Below, one piece after another: positions 10,825 to 22,330 of a stretch of 64,000 nt of DNA. This DNA is from Ancistrus triradiatus (taxonomy: Eukaryota; Chordata; Actinopteri; Siluriformes; Loricariidae), in NCBI GenBank assembly GCA_025084515.1, contig JAJAGP010000953.1:35001-99000 (forward strand), given 5' to 3'. The notes under the pieces were generated by a model that was given only the letters and a program-made list of their open reading frames with translations, did not search any database and was not told where the DNA came from. The translations under genes were made by a program, and so were the position numbers. Positions within the stretch are counted from its first letter, which is position 1. Each line of letters starts with the position of its first letter.

Positions 10825-11670
10825 TCGATCCGCGGCGCACCCTCAGAGGGTAAAATGCGCCGGCTCTTTCGGTTTGATTTTCTCTCCTACCAAGTGAGTG
10901 TGTGCCCCGATTTTCCTTGTCCCCACTCCTACTTTACATCTTTGGCCCCTTAGCATCTCCTCCCCTAGCTGTAGTTCTTTTGGGACCTTTACTTTTTACA
11001 CGTGTTCCGCCTCGTGAGGAACACATAGAGGTCCGACTCGGGAAAAATTCTTCGGAAGGGAGAGCCGCTCTGAACAGAGGACGGCTGCACGGGCCGAGTG
11101 ACGGGACAAACTCCGATCGACAGGGCCAGATCGGCCCTCCCAGCGGGTGTCCGTAGCTCGACCACCCACCGTTCGGACCGCCCGCGTCTTAACGGTCTCC
11201 TACTGTTATCGTGTGTTCTTAGGCCATTTGTTGAGTTTGGGAGGGTCTGAACTTTTTTAGTTAGATTTATCCTATTTTTGATCCGTAGTGTTTGACATAT
11301 CTATAGCCCCTCGTTGTTTCGCCGTCCCTCCCTCTTTTTGAGCCGGTTTTTGTCTTTTGTGTTTTTCTATCAATGTTGGGAGGGTCGTTTTAGATTATAG
11401 GTGTTGGTGTGGTAGTATTCCTGTCGCCTCTTGAAAATGCGGTTTTTCGGTTTGCCACCCCCATGACTTCGTGTCGGAGGACACGCGGGCCTAGAGAGAA
11501 AAGGAATCCCGGGTCCCTATAGTACCGCAACCCTAACAGATGGAGTCGGAGTATTTCGTAATGTGACTAGTGGTGAGTAAGGGGGCTTTACAACGGGGTG
11601 GATGATGGAATAGCAGACCTATTCCACAATTCCCGTCCGTATAGTAACGTCTGCTCTGATACCCGTCCGA
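10824..11670. other. Unexplained GC-rich insert inside Tc1 copy B
   Basis: Copy F reads continuously across this site, so the block is foreign. It replaces about 180 bp of Tc1 that included the transposase start. It is much more GC-rich than the host element. No coding domain, tRNA or rRNA was recognised. A short perfect hairpin GGAATAG-CAGAC-CTATTCC lies at about 11607-11625. No target-site duplication was found. It could be a solo LTR, a filler captured during repair, or a piece of an unknown element. Confidence 0.55.
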
Positions 11671-11934
11671 AGTTAACAGGTCTGTGAGCCAGAATATTGT
11701 TGTTTGTGGGTGACCAAATACTTATTTTCCACCATGATTTACAATTAAATTCTTTAAAAATCCTACAATGTGATTTCCTGGATTTTTTTTTCTCATTTTG
11801 TCTCTGATAGTTGAAGTGTAGCTATGATGAAAATTACAGACTTCTCATCTTTCTAAGTAGAAGAACTTGCACAGTCAGTGGCTGACTAAATACTTTTTTT
11901 CCCCACTGTACCACGTGCCGATGGGCATTAGTTA

Positions 11935-12046
11935 CAGACTACAAATCAGGAAAAGTTGGTATGGTATGGAAAATGCATATAAAAAAATGCCTCCTCAACT
12001 GCCAATCAACACTGGCGAGAGGCAGGAGTAAAATAACAGGAGTTGT

Positions 12047-12048
<2 letters not shown>
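11935..12048. repeat. Short scrap of a Tc1-type terminal repeat
   Basis: AAAAGTTGG-ATGGTATGGAAAATGCA-AT resembles the end of the Tc1 subfamily whose coding scrap is at 59190-59560 (AAAAAGTTGGGACAGTATG). Weak evidence. Confidence 0.35.

Positions 12049-12092
<44 letters not shown>
12049..12092. repeat. (GT)22 microsatellite
   Basis: Uninterrupted GT dinucleotide run; the Val-Cys reading frame across it is an artefact. Confidence 0.97.
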
Positions 12093-12093
<1 letters not shown>

Positions 12094-12199
12094 GCTAGGT
12101 CCACATATTCCAAAAGACTTTCTGTTTATTTTTCTATTAAGCTGCTTACAAATATCTCTCCAATATTCCTAAAAGTTTGTTTTGTTCCACGTCTAAAGT

Positions 12200-12565
12200 T
12201 AAAAGGAAAACTGGGCTTGTTTCCATAGACCTGTTGTGTGTTTCTCTCATGGGATCTGGCAACCCTGGTGTGTTTACCGGCCATCTTCTCACTTACTTGT
12301 TAGCTTACATTTGGATTAGAGACTGTTCTAACTCGGTCAATGTGTTTAGAGACATTTTTGTGTACGTTCCTCGTGTTTGTGTGGACGATTTTCCTCTACT
12401 TATTTGTACCGAGCTGTAAATGGTGTTTGTAAGTGTATGGACCTGTCCTATTGTAAGTAGTACTCCTTTTGTTCATCCCCCCACTACCTGCATATTCTCT
12501 CTAAAGTATAACTGTATAAACTGGTTCACATTCACTCATTGAGTCTCAGTTTCATCTGGCTCATC
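12200..12565 (+). repeat. Unclassified dispersed repeat (family Y), copy 1
   Basis: About 250 bp align with 38890-39115, sharing AGAGACTGTTCTAA, GAGCTGTAAATGGTGTTTGT, GGACCTGTCCTATTGTAAGT, ACTGGTTCACATTCACTC and TCTCAGTTTCATCT-type blocks. The class is unknown and it looks non-coding. Confidence 0.7.
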
Positions 12566-13799
12566 TGTGTTTTTTTTTTTTAGATTGGCTTCAAACAAAA
12601 GTATCAGGTCAATCATTCCATCCTCTTAAGTGTTATGGCTTTCCCCTATACAGGGTTGTAACAGTACATTATTTTCTATAATTATTGCCAATTTCCCTTA
12701 ATTACAAAGGTTGTAGCATATGTAGCATAAGAGTTTGGGCTTGCACTCATGTTTCTGATGCATTTACGTATCGTTTGCACGCAGTTTTCTCGTGAACATG
12801 TCAGCATTGTGTTGTGAACCTGTGGTGGAGCGGCACAGCAACCTGTAATGAGTGCAAGTCCACAGTTGCTATACCTAGTAAATTGTCGACTAAGTGTATA
12901 TGTCTCTTTATTCACTTTCTTTGCAAGACCTTATTTGCGAAATACTGCTGTACACCCTAGCCAGAGCACAGCTTTATGCCAAAACCCATGAACACACACA
13001 CAGGCCTGCACGAATGCGGCGAGAGCTTGTACAGAAAGTGATGACAAATGCACCGGTCCATCTCCTTTTGTGCACAGCCAAGCAGCTGCACTGTTATGAA
13101 ACCACAGCACAGCACTTTTTTTTATTAAAACCTTTACACAATGATTGAGGCTACGCAGCCTATTGCTGTCTGATTATCCTCCAGCAGCCTGCCAGTCCGC
13201 TTGTTAACACGCCCTAATGAAAAATGACGATTGCCAATTTACTACGGCGGTACACTTATACTTTCAGCAAGAGCTCCTCAAATCGTCGTATGGAAGCAAT
13301 CGCTCCAGCTGACAATTAGATTCCAGGAGCATTGTGCCAGGGTTTTGTTGTGATAATCACTGGGTGTGAGTCAGTATTGTGCCTTAATTGTGTAGCACAG
13401 ACTGTAGTTTGACTAAAAATAGCAGAATGGTAGAGTGGAGAGGTGGCAAGGTGTATTAGTCTCGCACTCATCAGCCTTGTTTGGAGCACGAGTGAAGACT
13501 GCACTCCAAAAGCCTTAAACTTAAAGACACTGTATCACCAAGAGTAGCAGATGATTGAGATCCAATGAGATCCAAAACGGTTTTGGTTACTTTGGTCATA
13601 ACGAGTCAAGTGTATCAAACCAAGCATTCACTAGTCCCATGGCTGCCGATTGCCTAGCATGAGTCTACAGTATAAACTACTGTGGAAACTAACAAGTAGT
13701 CAGGGTTAATAATAACCATTTTTCATCCGCTGGTACAAATCTTGCTGAAATGTTCATCGTAGCGTGGACACTCCCACAACAGGTACCAGGCTGTAACCA
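12566..13799. other. Unassigned low-repeat DNA
   Basis: No repeat or coding region recognised. Short frames on both strands have no motif. Confidence 0.35.
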
Positions 13800-15320
13800 T
13801 TCCTAAACCACACAGCTTAAAACCCTAATTAGACTGCTCCACCATTTCCATTCAGCTTCGTTGATGTAGAGCTGACCTGCGGCATATTTGGTGTGTGATG
13901 AATTCATTATGTGCTTCATTGGATAATTTATTTCCTCCAAGGTCAAGCCTGACAAAGATTTAATGTGAACCCTCAGAGCCTGGGAGACATGAGCGTACAT
14001 ACCGCATGCCTCACGCTTAGCCATGAAGGACTGGCTTAATCTGTCTAGAGAGGCCCAGAACATGAATCTCAGACTGAAAATGAGATTAGCGCCTATAGTT
14101 GATATACAAAAAATGACTGGGGCTTTACGAGAAGGTTTGACATTCCGGCAGGATCTTGGATTCGATTTTAACGCCTTGTATTGTGACGTCACCATTGGGT
14201 TTTAAGTACTTCTTTAAAAGCCACTATGGATTCTTGTATTGTTTGAGGGACACGGCAAAATTCCTAGTGCCCACATGGTTGGTTTGGCTGCTTTGATAAA
14301 GAGATGCCTATAACGTAACCCAACGTCAATAACCTGAGGGCATAAGAACATTTGAATCCTGGAGAGCTCCAAGGCTATGAATGCACTTTAAATCAGATTA
14401 AATCCCGTAGTCACTGTGCATTCTCTGGCAGCTCCGCTTCTTCACAGCGTGTAAGAATGTAGGGCACTCCACGTTTTATGCCCAGCCCCGGTACCGCTCC
14501 TCTTCATGCTTATCTGGTGTTGGGACCATGGGGAAGGACAAGTCCTGGCTGTCCTGGCTTTTGACAGAGGAAATAAATCACGGCGCACACCGGAGGATAC
14601 CCTTCCAGGCTGCAATCTGGGAACTTCATTATCCCGCCCCTGCCACCAATATTCCTATGCATATCGGCTGTGATTGGGCTCGGGCCCCGGCGTAGCGTAG
14701 CCTACTTCTGTCAAGCTCACAGAAGCGAGAGATCAGTCTTCCCACCGCAGACTGATAGAGAAAGGGCTTGACTTTGAATGCAGCAGGAAATCCTTTCCAT
14801 GAACATAGAGGGAGATGGGAAAGACTAAGTGGGCTGGGAGCGAAATGTGATGTGAAAGAAAACTCCTTAGTAAGCTTGCTGACTCCGGTTCTGTTAGAAC
14901 TGTGTTTTATTTGTTTGCATGCCAGGCTGAGCTTTATCTGCACCGCCGACCTCCTGGGTTAGGCAGGAATGTTCGGTCCAAATTCGATCTGATCATTACG
15001 AGAGGAATCCACATCCTGTTATGATTTGGTTTATCCTTTACTGGTGTCGCCATTCCACCCATGACCGCCTACCGCAACGTGTAGGTTTCTGCAACGCAAG
15101 GTTTTCTTTGTATATGCATGCGCATGAGTCGCGAGGCTGCATACTGGAGCTCTACCGCCGAGACCTCCTCGCCTTGTTGTCACCATTGCTTAAAGTGCAA
15201 CAGGCAGCAATTCCAGGCAGTGCTCCTGAATGGATTGTAGTTATTGATTCATGGTGTGTTTGTGCATTAAGCGTGGGGCTGGTGCTGAAAGCTGACGTGA
15301 TCTACTACCGGTAAAAGAAA
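13800..15320. other. Low-repeat block, candidate conserved non-coding DNA
   Basis: Free of transposon sequence and rich in ATTA/TAAT cores (for example ATGAATTCATTATG and TGGATAATTTATTTCC near 13897-13935). Open frames of 104-130 codons occur on the minus strand, but none resembles a known protein. I read it as possible regulatory DNA. Confidence 0.3.
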
Positions 15321-15599
15321 GGTGTCTTGATTGGCTTTAGGCATAGCACTATATTTACACATCTAATGCATGCAGACACCCACGTGTGATTAGTTTAGGG
15401 ATTAGATGTGTACACACAACAGGTTTGTTATGACTGGAGAGAGTTAAAGTGAAAACAATGTTGGAGCTAACAATGTTGGGCTCTACATTTCCCAGTACTG
15501 AGGTAGAGGCATTATGCTTTTTAAAATTTCAGCCCCAAAAGACATCTATTCCCTTAGAGTTAACCCAGAAGTCTGGACTAAATAATACAGATATGCATA

Positions 15600-15895
15600 T
15601 TTTTGTTTTTATAATCAATATTTTATTGATATAGACTATTGTCTTATAGTATTTAACTTTATATTCCCAATTTTATTATATTCCACATAATACCGTATTA
15701 TATGACATGTATTATAGTCAATATATCATTATATTTAGATTTATTTATTTATTATACATTTTCTTTAATATGTTCTCTGTTTTAATCTTTATATTTACCT
15801 TCTGTTTATTTAAACTATTACTCTAAACGTGTTAATTATGTAACGTAAAAGTGCTATATCAATTAATTTGACTTTAACTTAAAGCCTAGGGGTTT
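15600..15895 (+). repeat. LINE-type 3' tail (family W), copy 1
   Basis: AT-rich. Blocks such as AATATGTTCT, CTTCTGTTTATTTAAAC and TGTTAATTATGTAAC align with 20270-20450. It ends in AAGTGCTATATCAATTAATT followed by TGACTTTAACTT, the layout of an L2-like 3' terminus. Confidence 0.5.
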
Positions 15896-16483
15896 AATAA
15901 AGCTATTTCACACTATTGAATGTTTTAAGGGACTTGAACATGGCTCCATAACGCAGTGTAAGGAACACAACTCCTGGACTCCTGAGCCATTAAAAAAACG
16001 TCTGGTGAGTCATTGTTCTACCATATATAAAAATGGTAAACTAATTAAAAACAACTGACACATTATTTCAAAGAGCCAGCATCAGCGCAGTTTCTTTATA
16101 TGACGTCCTGCTGGTAAATGATATGACTGTGCGCGTGAGAGAGAATATTTCTGAGAAATGATAAAGGTTAATGATAAAGAAATGATACATTGTGGTCATT
16201 TCTCATTATCCGCTGTGCAATGAGCAGGCTGTTTTACCCATTTAAGCCTTTTCTAGTTGTTTGTCTATATGAAATATGGCTTTTTCTTTGAAACTTTCCC
16301 TGTAAGGCTGCAGGATCACGTCTTTTCAATTGTAGATGAAACTGGTCTTTAGTTTGTGCTATCTAAGGGAGAAACAACAGGATCTGTTGAAAACCAGACA
16401 TGCTGCAGCAAACTGAATCAGTCGCAGGGGTCTGGACATATGCATGGGGAGACCTGGCAGGAGAGCACTGAAGTAGATGGTTT
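15896..16483. other. Unassigned non-coding stretch
   Basis: Nothing recognised. Confidence 0.35.
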
Positions 16484-16845
16484 GATTATGTATTTTGGAT
16501 GGTGTGCAGCGTTTGGTTTTCGTCAAACATATTGCTCAGATTTCAGTCCAAAAAGATAAATCTTGGTCTCATCTGACCATAAAACCTCTTGCCACATGGT
16601 ATCAGGAACACAAGCAAGCCTCAGTGTGGCACTTTCGCAGAAGAGGCTTCTTTCTTGCCAACTTGCCATACAGGCCAGCTTTGTGTAGAGCTTGTGAGAT
16701 TGTTGTCACACGCACACATCTACCAATCTCAGCCATAAAAACTTGAGAGTCCTTCAAATTTGTCACCAGCCTCTTGATAGCTTCCTTGATCAAATATCCT
16801 CTTGGCTCAGTCATCCAGTTTTGAGGGCCAGCCCAATTAGGCAAG
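16484..16845 (-). pseudogene. Tc1 transposase fragment (copy G)
   Basis: The minus strand reads an HTH-domain remnant, HKAGLYGKLARKKPLL (about 16640-16690), followed after a frameshift by the catalytic entry motif EVLWSDETKIYLFGLKSEQY, which holds the first catalytic Asp. An in-frame stop follows (TGG to TGA), then KPNAAHHPKYII. The N-terminus, the second Asp and the Glu are absent, and no terminal repeats were found. It belongs to a Tc1 subfamily different from copies A-F. Confidence 0.8.
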
Positions 16846-18429
16846 TTGTGGGTGCTGCCATATACCTTCTACTTCTCAAAAATTATATGAATGGTTCTTT
16901 GAGGGATAGCTAAGACTCTAAAATCCCATATCCCAGAGCTCTTTTGAAAACATTTTTTTATTTGTGGTGAATTCTTTGCATTACCGTGCATTGTTAGTGA
17001 AATCTTAAGGAATAAAGAAAGAAAGGATTTATTCTAAAGTCATCAACTACAGTGGAAGGGAGGTGAGGGTCAGGTAGCCTGGTGTTTGATCTGGATGCTG
17101 ATTGGTTGTACCTGAACAAGTTTCTAATAGTTACTTTACAGGATTGTATAACTTTGGATATATTTCTAACTACATTTTCAGAACTGATCAGTTTATTATG
17201 TCAGATAAGTCTGATATAATTCTAGTTTTAGTTTATTGTGACAAAAGGTTTGACTTTTGACAGGGTGTGGTGATTTTCTATAGACACTATATAGAAAACT
17301 CTGGAAACTCTAGAACAATAATAACTTTCAGATCAAGTACTAGAAAATACTTGAGCATTGATTGAATTTATGATTTTGCAGGTTAGCTCAGATGAGAATT
17401 GCCAGAATTTTGGACTTGTAGTAATGTTTTTTACGATTGTATGTTTCCTGTTTAAGAGAGGCTAAAAGAACACAGTAGCAACAGGAAATGAGTCATACCT
17501 CCCACAATACATAAATAAACTAACGCACATGGAATGCTGTATGTAACTGAGCGTATTCCATTGCAAGGATATACCAGAATTATTTTACCACTCATACTGG
17601 GCTTACTGGCATTGGAATTATGGGGGGAGCTCTGATAACCAACACAGTGTCCATATCATAGGAAAAAAGTCATAAAGTGACAAACCAGTGATACACATGG
17701 TGTTTAACTGAACACAATTAACGGGGCTACATTTCATCGCAATGTTGTGAGGAAAATAAGCAGCAAAATTTCTTCAGAGCAATTCTTGAGCTGCTACCAA
17801 AAGTATCTGTTGTACTAAATGCATATATAGGCTAAAGGTTTTAGTATGTTCAACCAGTAAAAACATGAATGGCCTGTAGATGGCAGTCTATATATGGGCT
17901 TATTTTTCCTAATTACAATGAATATGGTGTGATCTCATCGAAGAGAATCCTAACTGGGAAGCATCATGAAGATGGTTTCAATATGAATATGAATTATTGA
18001 GCAGAATAAATAATTCAATGAATAACCAAACCAAATAAAATCAAATGCTCTTCAGAAATATTTACTTATTGTAGTTTTAAAACTAGCTATGGTCAATTAT
18101 GCCACAGAATTAGGGGCAACTTAAATATGTACAATATCTTATAATTGATCAACAATGTAACAAATTAATCAAATCATAACAGTATAAACAAAAGGTGGGT
18201 GGGTTTGGGCGATGGTAAGCAGTGGACCAAACCATTGTGAGCCATATGAAGGGGGAATGCAATTCTTCAAAAATTAAAAATGTGTCTATAAGTAGCACAA
18301 ATTATTTAATGCATATTACTAATTAATTATTTTTTTTAAACTGAACTTTTATTTAAAATTATACAATTATATTTACAACTCGCCCCTTGCCCCCTTTCGC
18401 CCCTGGCTTTCCACCCCTGAATGATTGGA
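16846..18429. other. AT-rich unassigned DNA
   Basis: No gene or repeat family recognised. Sequence just right of the Tc1 scrap (16846-16990) may be part of the same element. Confidence 0.35.
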
Positions 18430-18436
18430 AAACTTC

Positions 18437-18468
<32 letters not shown>

Positions 18469-18990
18469 AATAATCTTTATTTATATAGCATTTTTTCAAA
18501 CAATGTTTTCCAAAGTGCTTTACACTAGCAGAAGTAAAAACAAACAAATAAATCTAAAATTAAAAACAAAAGAATACATAAAAGAACAACAACAACAAAA
18601 AAAAGAATGAAATAAAATAGAAATATTTAAAAATTCATTTAAAATCTAAACAGATCTCCACTTAAATATGTTAGATCATCCAGAGCCCTCAGGTCATCAG
18701 GAAGAGAGTTCCAAAGGTTGGGGTTGTAATAAGAAAAGGCCGCCTTTACACTCTTTGGCCGGGTGGTCGGTTCCTGTTGGCTGATCTGAGGCCCCTCGGT
18801 GGAACCTCCCTAACAATCATGTCACTGAGGTAATGGGGAGCCAAACCATGGAGGCACTTAAAAAACCAGTAAAAGAATCTTAAAATCAATTCTAATGACC
18901 TGCTAGACTTGACCAAAACATGCCTGCACTTTCTCCAAGCTTTTGCTCTTCCAAAAATCACAAAACAAAGCCAGGATCCATTCAAGAGAA
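18430..18990 (-). mobile_element. 5'-truncated LINE (L2/CR1/Rex1 group), 3' end
   Basis: Minus strand: the C-terminal end of a reverse-transcriptase polyprotein, with FKCLHGLAPHYLSDMI, PPRGLRSANRNR, YYNPNLWNSLPDDLRAL and a stop near 18650. It is followed by a 3' UTR containing AAAGTGCTT...GCTATATAAATAAAG and a closing ATT/AAT microsatellite (about 18440-18475). The KCLHGLAP-YLS and LWNSLP motifs are typical of the post-RT tail of L2-like elements. Frameshifts break the reading. Confidence 0.8.
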
Positions 18991-20265
18991 GTCTATTGAA
19001 GGCTCTTCTCTGCGGTGCCTCCTTAACTTTCTATCGTAGCACCTTGACTTTTTCCTTGACTCCCTGTGTGATCTTTATTCTTGCCCATTTTCGTAGCATC
19101 AATCCCTCAATCATTCGGCCACAGGAAGAGGTCGATCCAGCCACAGGAGCACAGTAACCCAATCACATCGACCCCTCTCTACCGTTACCTCCCTCTCTTA
19201 TTGGTTGCTTCGCCGGGCAGCCCGTATAGGACCGAGCGAGCGCCGGGAACACGTCTCTGAGGAGGTTTTCGGGTCAATAGTGTTGTCAGCAGGAGGCGTG
19301 TTTTGTGCACTGAAGGGGCGTAAGGAGAGCGCTCTGGTTAACCTGGAGCTAAGAATTAGCAGGTATTCCTGGAATCTGACTCAACACTTACCTGGATCGC
19401 ATGACCTGCATTCCGGTAATAGAGTCGACTGGGAAAAGGAAGGGGATGTATATTTTGGGAGTGAAGTGAGGTAGGGGAAACATCAAAGAAGCGCGTCAGG
19501 TATGGTAAGTTGTAGGGAATCCTTTGGGTTCGGACGGGCTAATTAGTGTGCGAGAGAGACACAGGTGTTAGCAGGAGTTTGCTCGCCGTACAGAGTAATG
19601 GCTGCCCTGTTACCCTGCACACCCCCAGTAATTTGTCGCTGCCCGGTGTACCCATGCATCTCTCTGCTCCATTTTCGTGTGTCTTTCATTAATTCTTTTT
19701 ATGTGCCTATTCGTTCTCGTTATTTATTGCCCACACAATGTTAACACCATTAGCGGGAGACACAACAATGACTTTGCCTCTGTAGCCCATACCTGAGCCA
19801 CGGGGAGCCTACACAATATGGTTTATTGGGTCAAGGTGCTACGTGAGGCAAAGTACAAGGGTGTGTTTATATGGGAAGGGGAGTGTGTAACATCCTGGCT
19901 CTTCCAGAATAAAGGGGTGCCCATGGTTTAGGAGAAAGAAGTGGGAATTTCTTAGCTGTGCCATCAAACCAGGAACGTTTTGATAGCATCACACATTCTC
20001 AGCAACGTGGAATTAGAAGTATCAGAACATTGTCATAGCAGAAAAAGTTGTTCAGAAATGACTTCTGTATTACAGAGTACTGTTCAGAATTCTATTCATC
20101 CACAGAGTGAATTCGTGCATTCATGTTGACTGGTTTACAGCTCCAGTTCGTCCCTAAAGTGGTGGATGGGGTTGAGGTCAAGGCTTTTCCATACCAAATT
20201 TAGCCTAAGCCATCAAAAACAACAACAACAAAACAAAATGGAAAAGAAAAACATATAATTATGCT
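18991..20265. other. Unassigned DNA with a GC-richer part
   Basis: 19040-19650 is GC-richer with several open frames but no recognisable domain; it could be an unrecognised LTR or host sequence. About 20060-20200 contains GGTGGATGGGGTTGAGGTCA, the kind of sequence that encodes the DLNPIHH block of Tc1 relics on the minus strand, so a decayed Tc1 scrap is possible there. Confidence 0.35.
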
Positions 20266-20450
20266 TCCTCTACTTACAGCCTTCATAATATTATATTATC
20301 TTCAATTTGTAGTCTCTAAATTTCTATAGTTCATTTATTATATTTTCCTTAAATATGTTCTGTCTTTTAATTTGTATATATAGCTTCAGTTTATTCAAAC
20401 GATTACCATAAACATATTAATTAGGTAACTTAGTCTAGTTTAATTTTTAC
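20266..20450 (+). repeat. LINE-type 3' tail (family W), copy 2
   Basis: Aligns with 15640-15860 through AAATATGTTCT, CTTCAGTTTATTCAAAC and ATATTAATTAGGTAAC. Confidence 0.5.
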
Positions 20451-20612
20451 TTAAAACATCTGGGCTGCCCATTGAGGTCGGGTCCCTTTTTGAGTCTTGG
20501 GCCTCCCCAGGTTTCTTCGTTACAAAATTTAGAGAGTTTTTCCTCGCCATTGGCACCCAGGCTCTATACGAATACATTTTACTTTGACAGCTGGTATCAT
20601 CTAAGCAAGCGC
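20451..20612 (+). repeat. L2 LINE 3' UTR fragment
   Basis: GGGTCCCTTTTTGAGTCTTG, CCTCCCCAGGTTTCTTC and GAGTTTTTCCTCGCCATTGG match the 3' UTR at 29580-29660. The terminal tail is missing. Confidence 0.75.
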
Positions 20613-20653
20613 TCCTGTTTGTACCAAACCACGATACATTGATCAATCTGATA

Positions 20654-22107
20654 TAGTGGTGCTTGAAAGTTTGTGAACCCTTTAGAATTTTCTATATTTC
20701 TGCATAAATATGACCTAAAACATCATCAGATTTTCACACAAGTCCTAAAAGTAGATAAAGAGAACCCAGTTAGACAAATGAGACACAAATATTATACTTA
20801 TTCATTTATTTATTGAAGAAAATGATCCAATATTACTATTGTGAGTGGCAAAAGTATGTGAACCCCCCCTGTGCAGCCATAACCTGTAGCTAAACGTTTC
20901 CGTAGCTGTGAGTCAGTCCTTCACACCGGCCTTGAGGACTACTTTATAGAAAGCCCATTTCCTCCGTACAGAACAGCTTCAGCTCTCGGATGTTGGTGGG
21001 TTTCCTCACATTAGCTGCTCGCTTCAGGTCCTTCCACAGCATTTCCATTGGATTAAGGTCAGGACTTTGACTTGGCCATTCCAAAACATGAACTTTATTC
21101 TTCTGTAACCATTCTTTGGTAGAACGGCTTGTGTGCTTAGGGTCATTGTCTTGCTGCATGACCCACCTTCTCTTGAGATTCAGTTCATGGACAGATGTCC
21201 TGACATTTTCCTTTAGAATTCTCTGCTATTCAGAATTCATTGTTCCATTAATGATGGCAAGCCGTCCTGGCCCAGATGCAGCAAAACAGGCCCAAACCAT
21301 GATACTACCACCACCATGTTTCACAGATGGGATAAGGTTCTTATGCTGGAATGCAGTGTTTTCCTTTCTCCAAACATAACACTTTTCTTTTAAACCAAAC
21401 AGTTCTATTTCAGTCTCATCCATCCACAAAACATTCTTCCAATAGCCTTCTGGCTCGTCCACGAGGGAGGCCTTCGGTTGCTTAGAAGTTACCCTGGGGT
21501 CCTTTGTGGCCTCACTATTACACGCCTTGCTCTTGGAGTGATCTTTGTTGGTCGACCACTCCTGGGGAGGGTAACAATGGTCTGAAATTTCCTCCATTTG
21601 TACACAATCTGTCTGACTGTGGATTGGTGGAGTCCAAACTCTTTAGAGATGGTTTTGTAACCTTTTCCAGCCTGATGAGCATCAACAACTCTTTTTCTGA
21701 GCTCCTCAGAAATCTCCTTTTTTCGTGCCATGATACACTTCCACAAACATGTGCTGTGTAGAGCATTCTTTGATAGATCCCTGTTCTTTAAATAAAACAG
21801 GGTGCCCACTCACACCTGATTGTCATCCCATTGATTGAAAACACCTGACTCTCATTTCACCTTCAAATGAACTGCTAATCCTAGAGGTTCACATACTTTT
21901 GCCACTCACTAATATGTAATATTGGATCATTTTCCTCAATAAATAAATGACCTAGTATAATATTTTTGTCTCATTTGTTTAACTGGGTTCTCTTTATCTA
22001 CTTTATCTACTTTATCGACTTGCGTGAAAATCTGACAACGTTTTAGGTCATATTTATGCAGAAATATAGACAATTCTAAAGGGTTCACAAACTTTCAAGC
22101 ACCACTG
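20654..22107 (-). mobile_element. Tc1/mariner transposon copy C, both ends present
   Basis: The left arm AGTGGTGCTTGAAAGTTTGT (20655) and the right arm ending CTTTCAAGCACCACTG (22107) are long inverted terminal repeats; the subterminal GTGAGTGGCAAAAGTATGTG is also repeated in both arms. About 1450 bp, the normal Tc1 length. It is the same subfamily as A and D. The flanking TA is imperfect. Confidence 0.92.
20866..21731 (-). pseudogene. Broken Tc1 transposase, copy C
   Basis: The minus-strand ATG at 21731 opens MARKKEISEELRKRVVDAHQ. The first HTH (KTISKEFGLHQSTVRQIVYK) and the linker LPRSGRPTKITPRARRV are intact. A frameshift follows near 21515. An in-frame loss of roughly 45 residues joins KASL directly to VDEPEGYWKNVLW, removing most of the second HTH. 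The catalytic half then reads WMDETEIELFG, PSVKHGGGSIMVWACFA, MQQDNDPKHTSRSTKEW and SPDLNPMEMLWKDLK, so the DD and E positions are present, but further frameshifts and a lost C-terminus follow. The best-preserved catalytic half of this subfamily in the window, but not functional. Confidence 0.9.
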
Positions 22108-22169
22108 AATCCATTTTCACTACTTGAGAGTCCAGTGCTTGTGTGCTTTACATCAATATCCATGTTGAC

Positions 22170-22330
22170 CTTAGGCTTGTATGTGTCTGCTAAGGCATAG
22201 ACACCCAATCTATGAGGGCTATATTTAATGCAAAGTAAATCAATATTCGTGAAAAAAAATGTCAGCAAAACATCAAAGTATGACATAAATAATATTTATG
22301 GCGGTAAAACACACGAGTAGTTTATTGGTC
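22170..22330. repeat. Fragment of repeat family X
   Basis: AATGCAAAGTAAATCAATAT and TATGACATAAATAATAT match 6213-6300. It abuts Tc1 copy C. Confidence 0.6.

Larger units (their letters stand above)
9969..11908 (-). mobile_element. Tc1/mariner transposon copy B, with an 850-bp insert
   Basis: Both ends are present: CAGTGGGCAAAAAGTATTTA at the left and its inverted counterpart ending CCCCACTG at the right. TA dinucleotides lie immediately outside (9967-9968 and 11909-11910), as expected for Tc1 integration. The subterminal motif TATTTTCCACCATGAT occurs in both arms. It belongs to the same subfamily as copy F. The interior has lost the C-terminal coding part, and the 5' end of the gene is replaced by foreign DNA. 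Confidence 0.92.

Noticed and set aside
10820..11675. Solo LTR with TG...CA ends in Tc1 copy B
   Set aside because: The TG and CA can be explained by Tc1 sequence, no target duplication is seen, and about 180 bp of Tc1 are missing; left as unexplained.
12043..12228. Val-Cys-rich peptide
   Set aside because: Translation of the GT microsatellite.
18359..18610. Tyr- or Ile-rich small proteins
   Set aside because: Translations of the AAT tail of the LINE relic.
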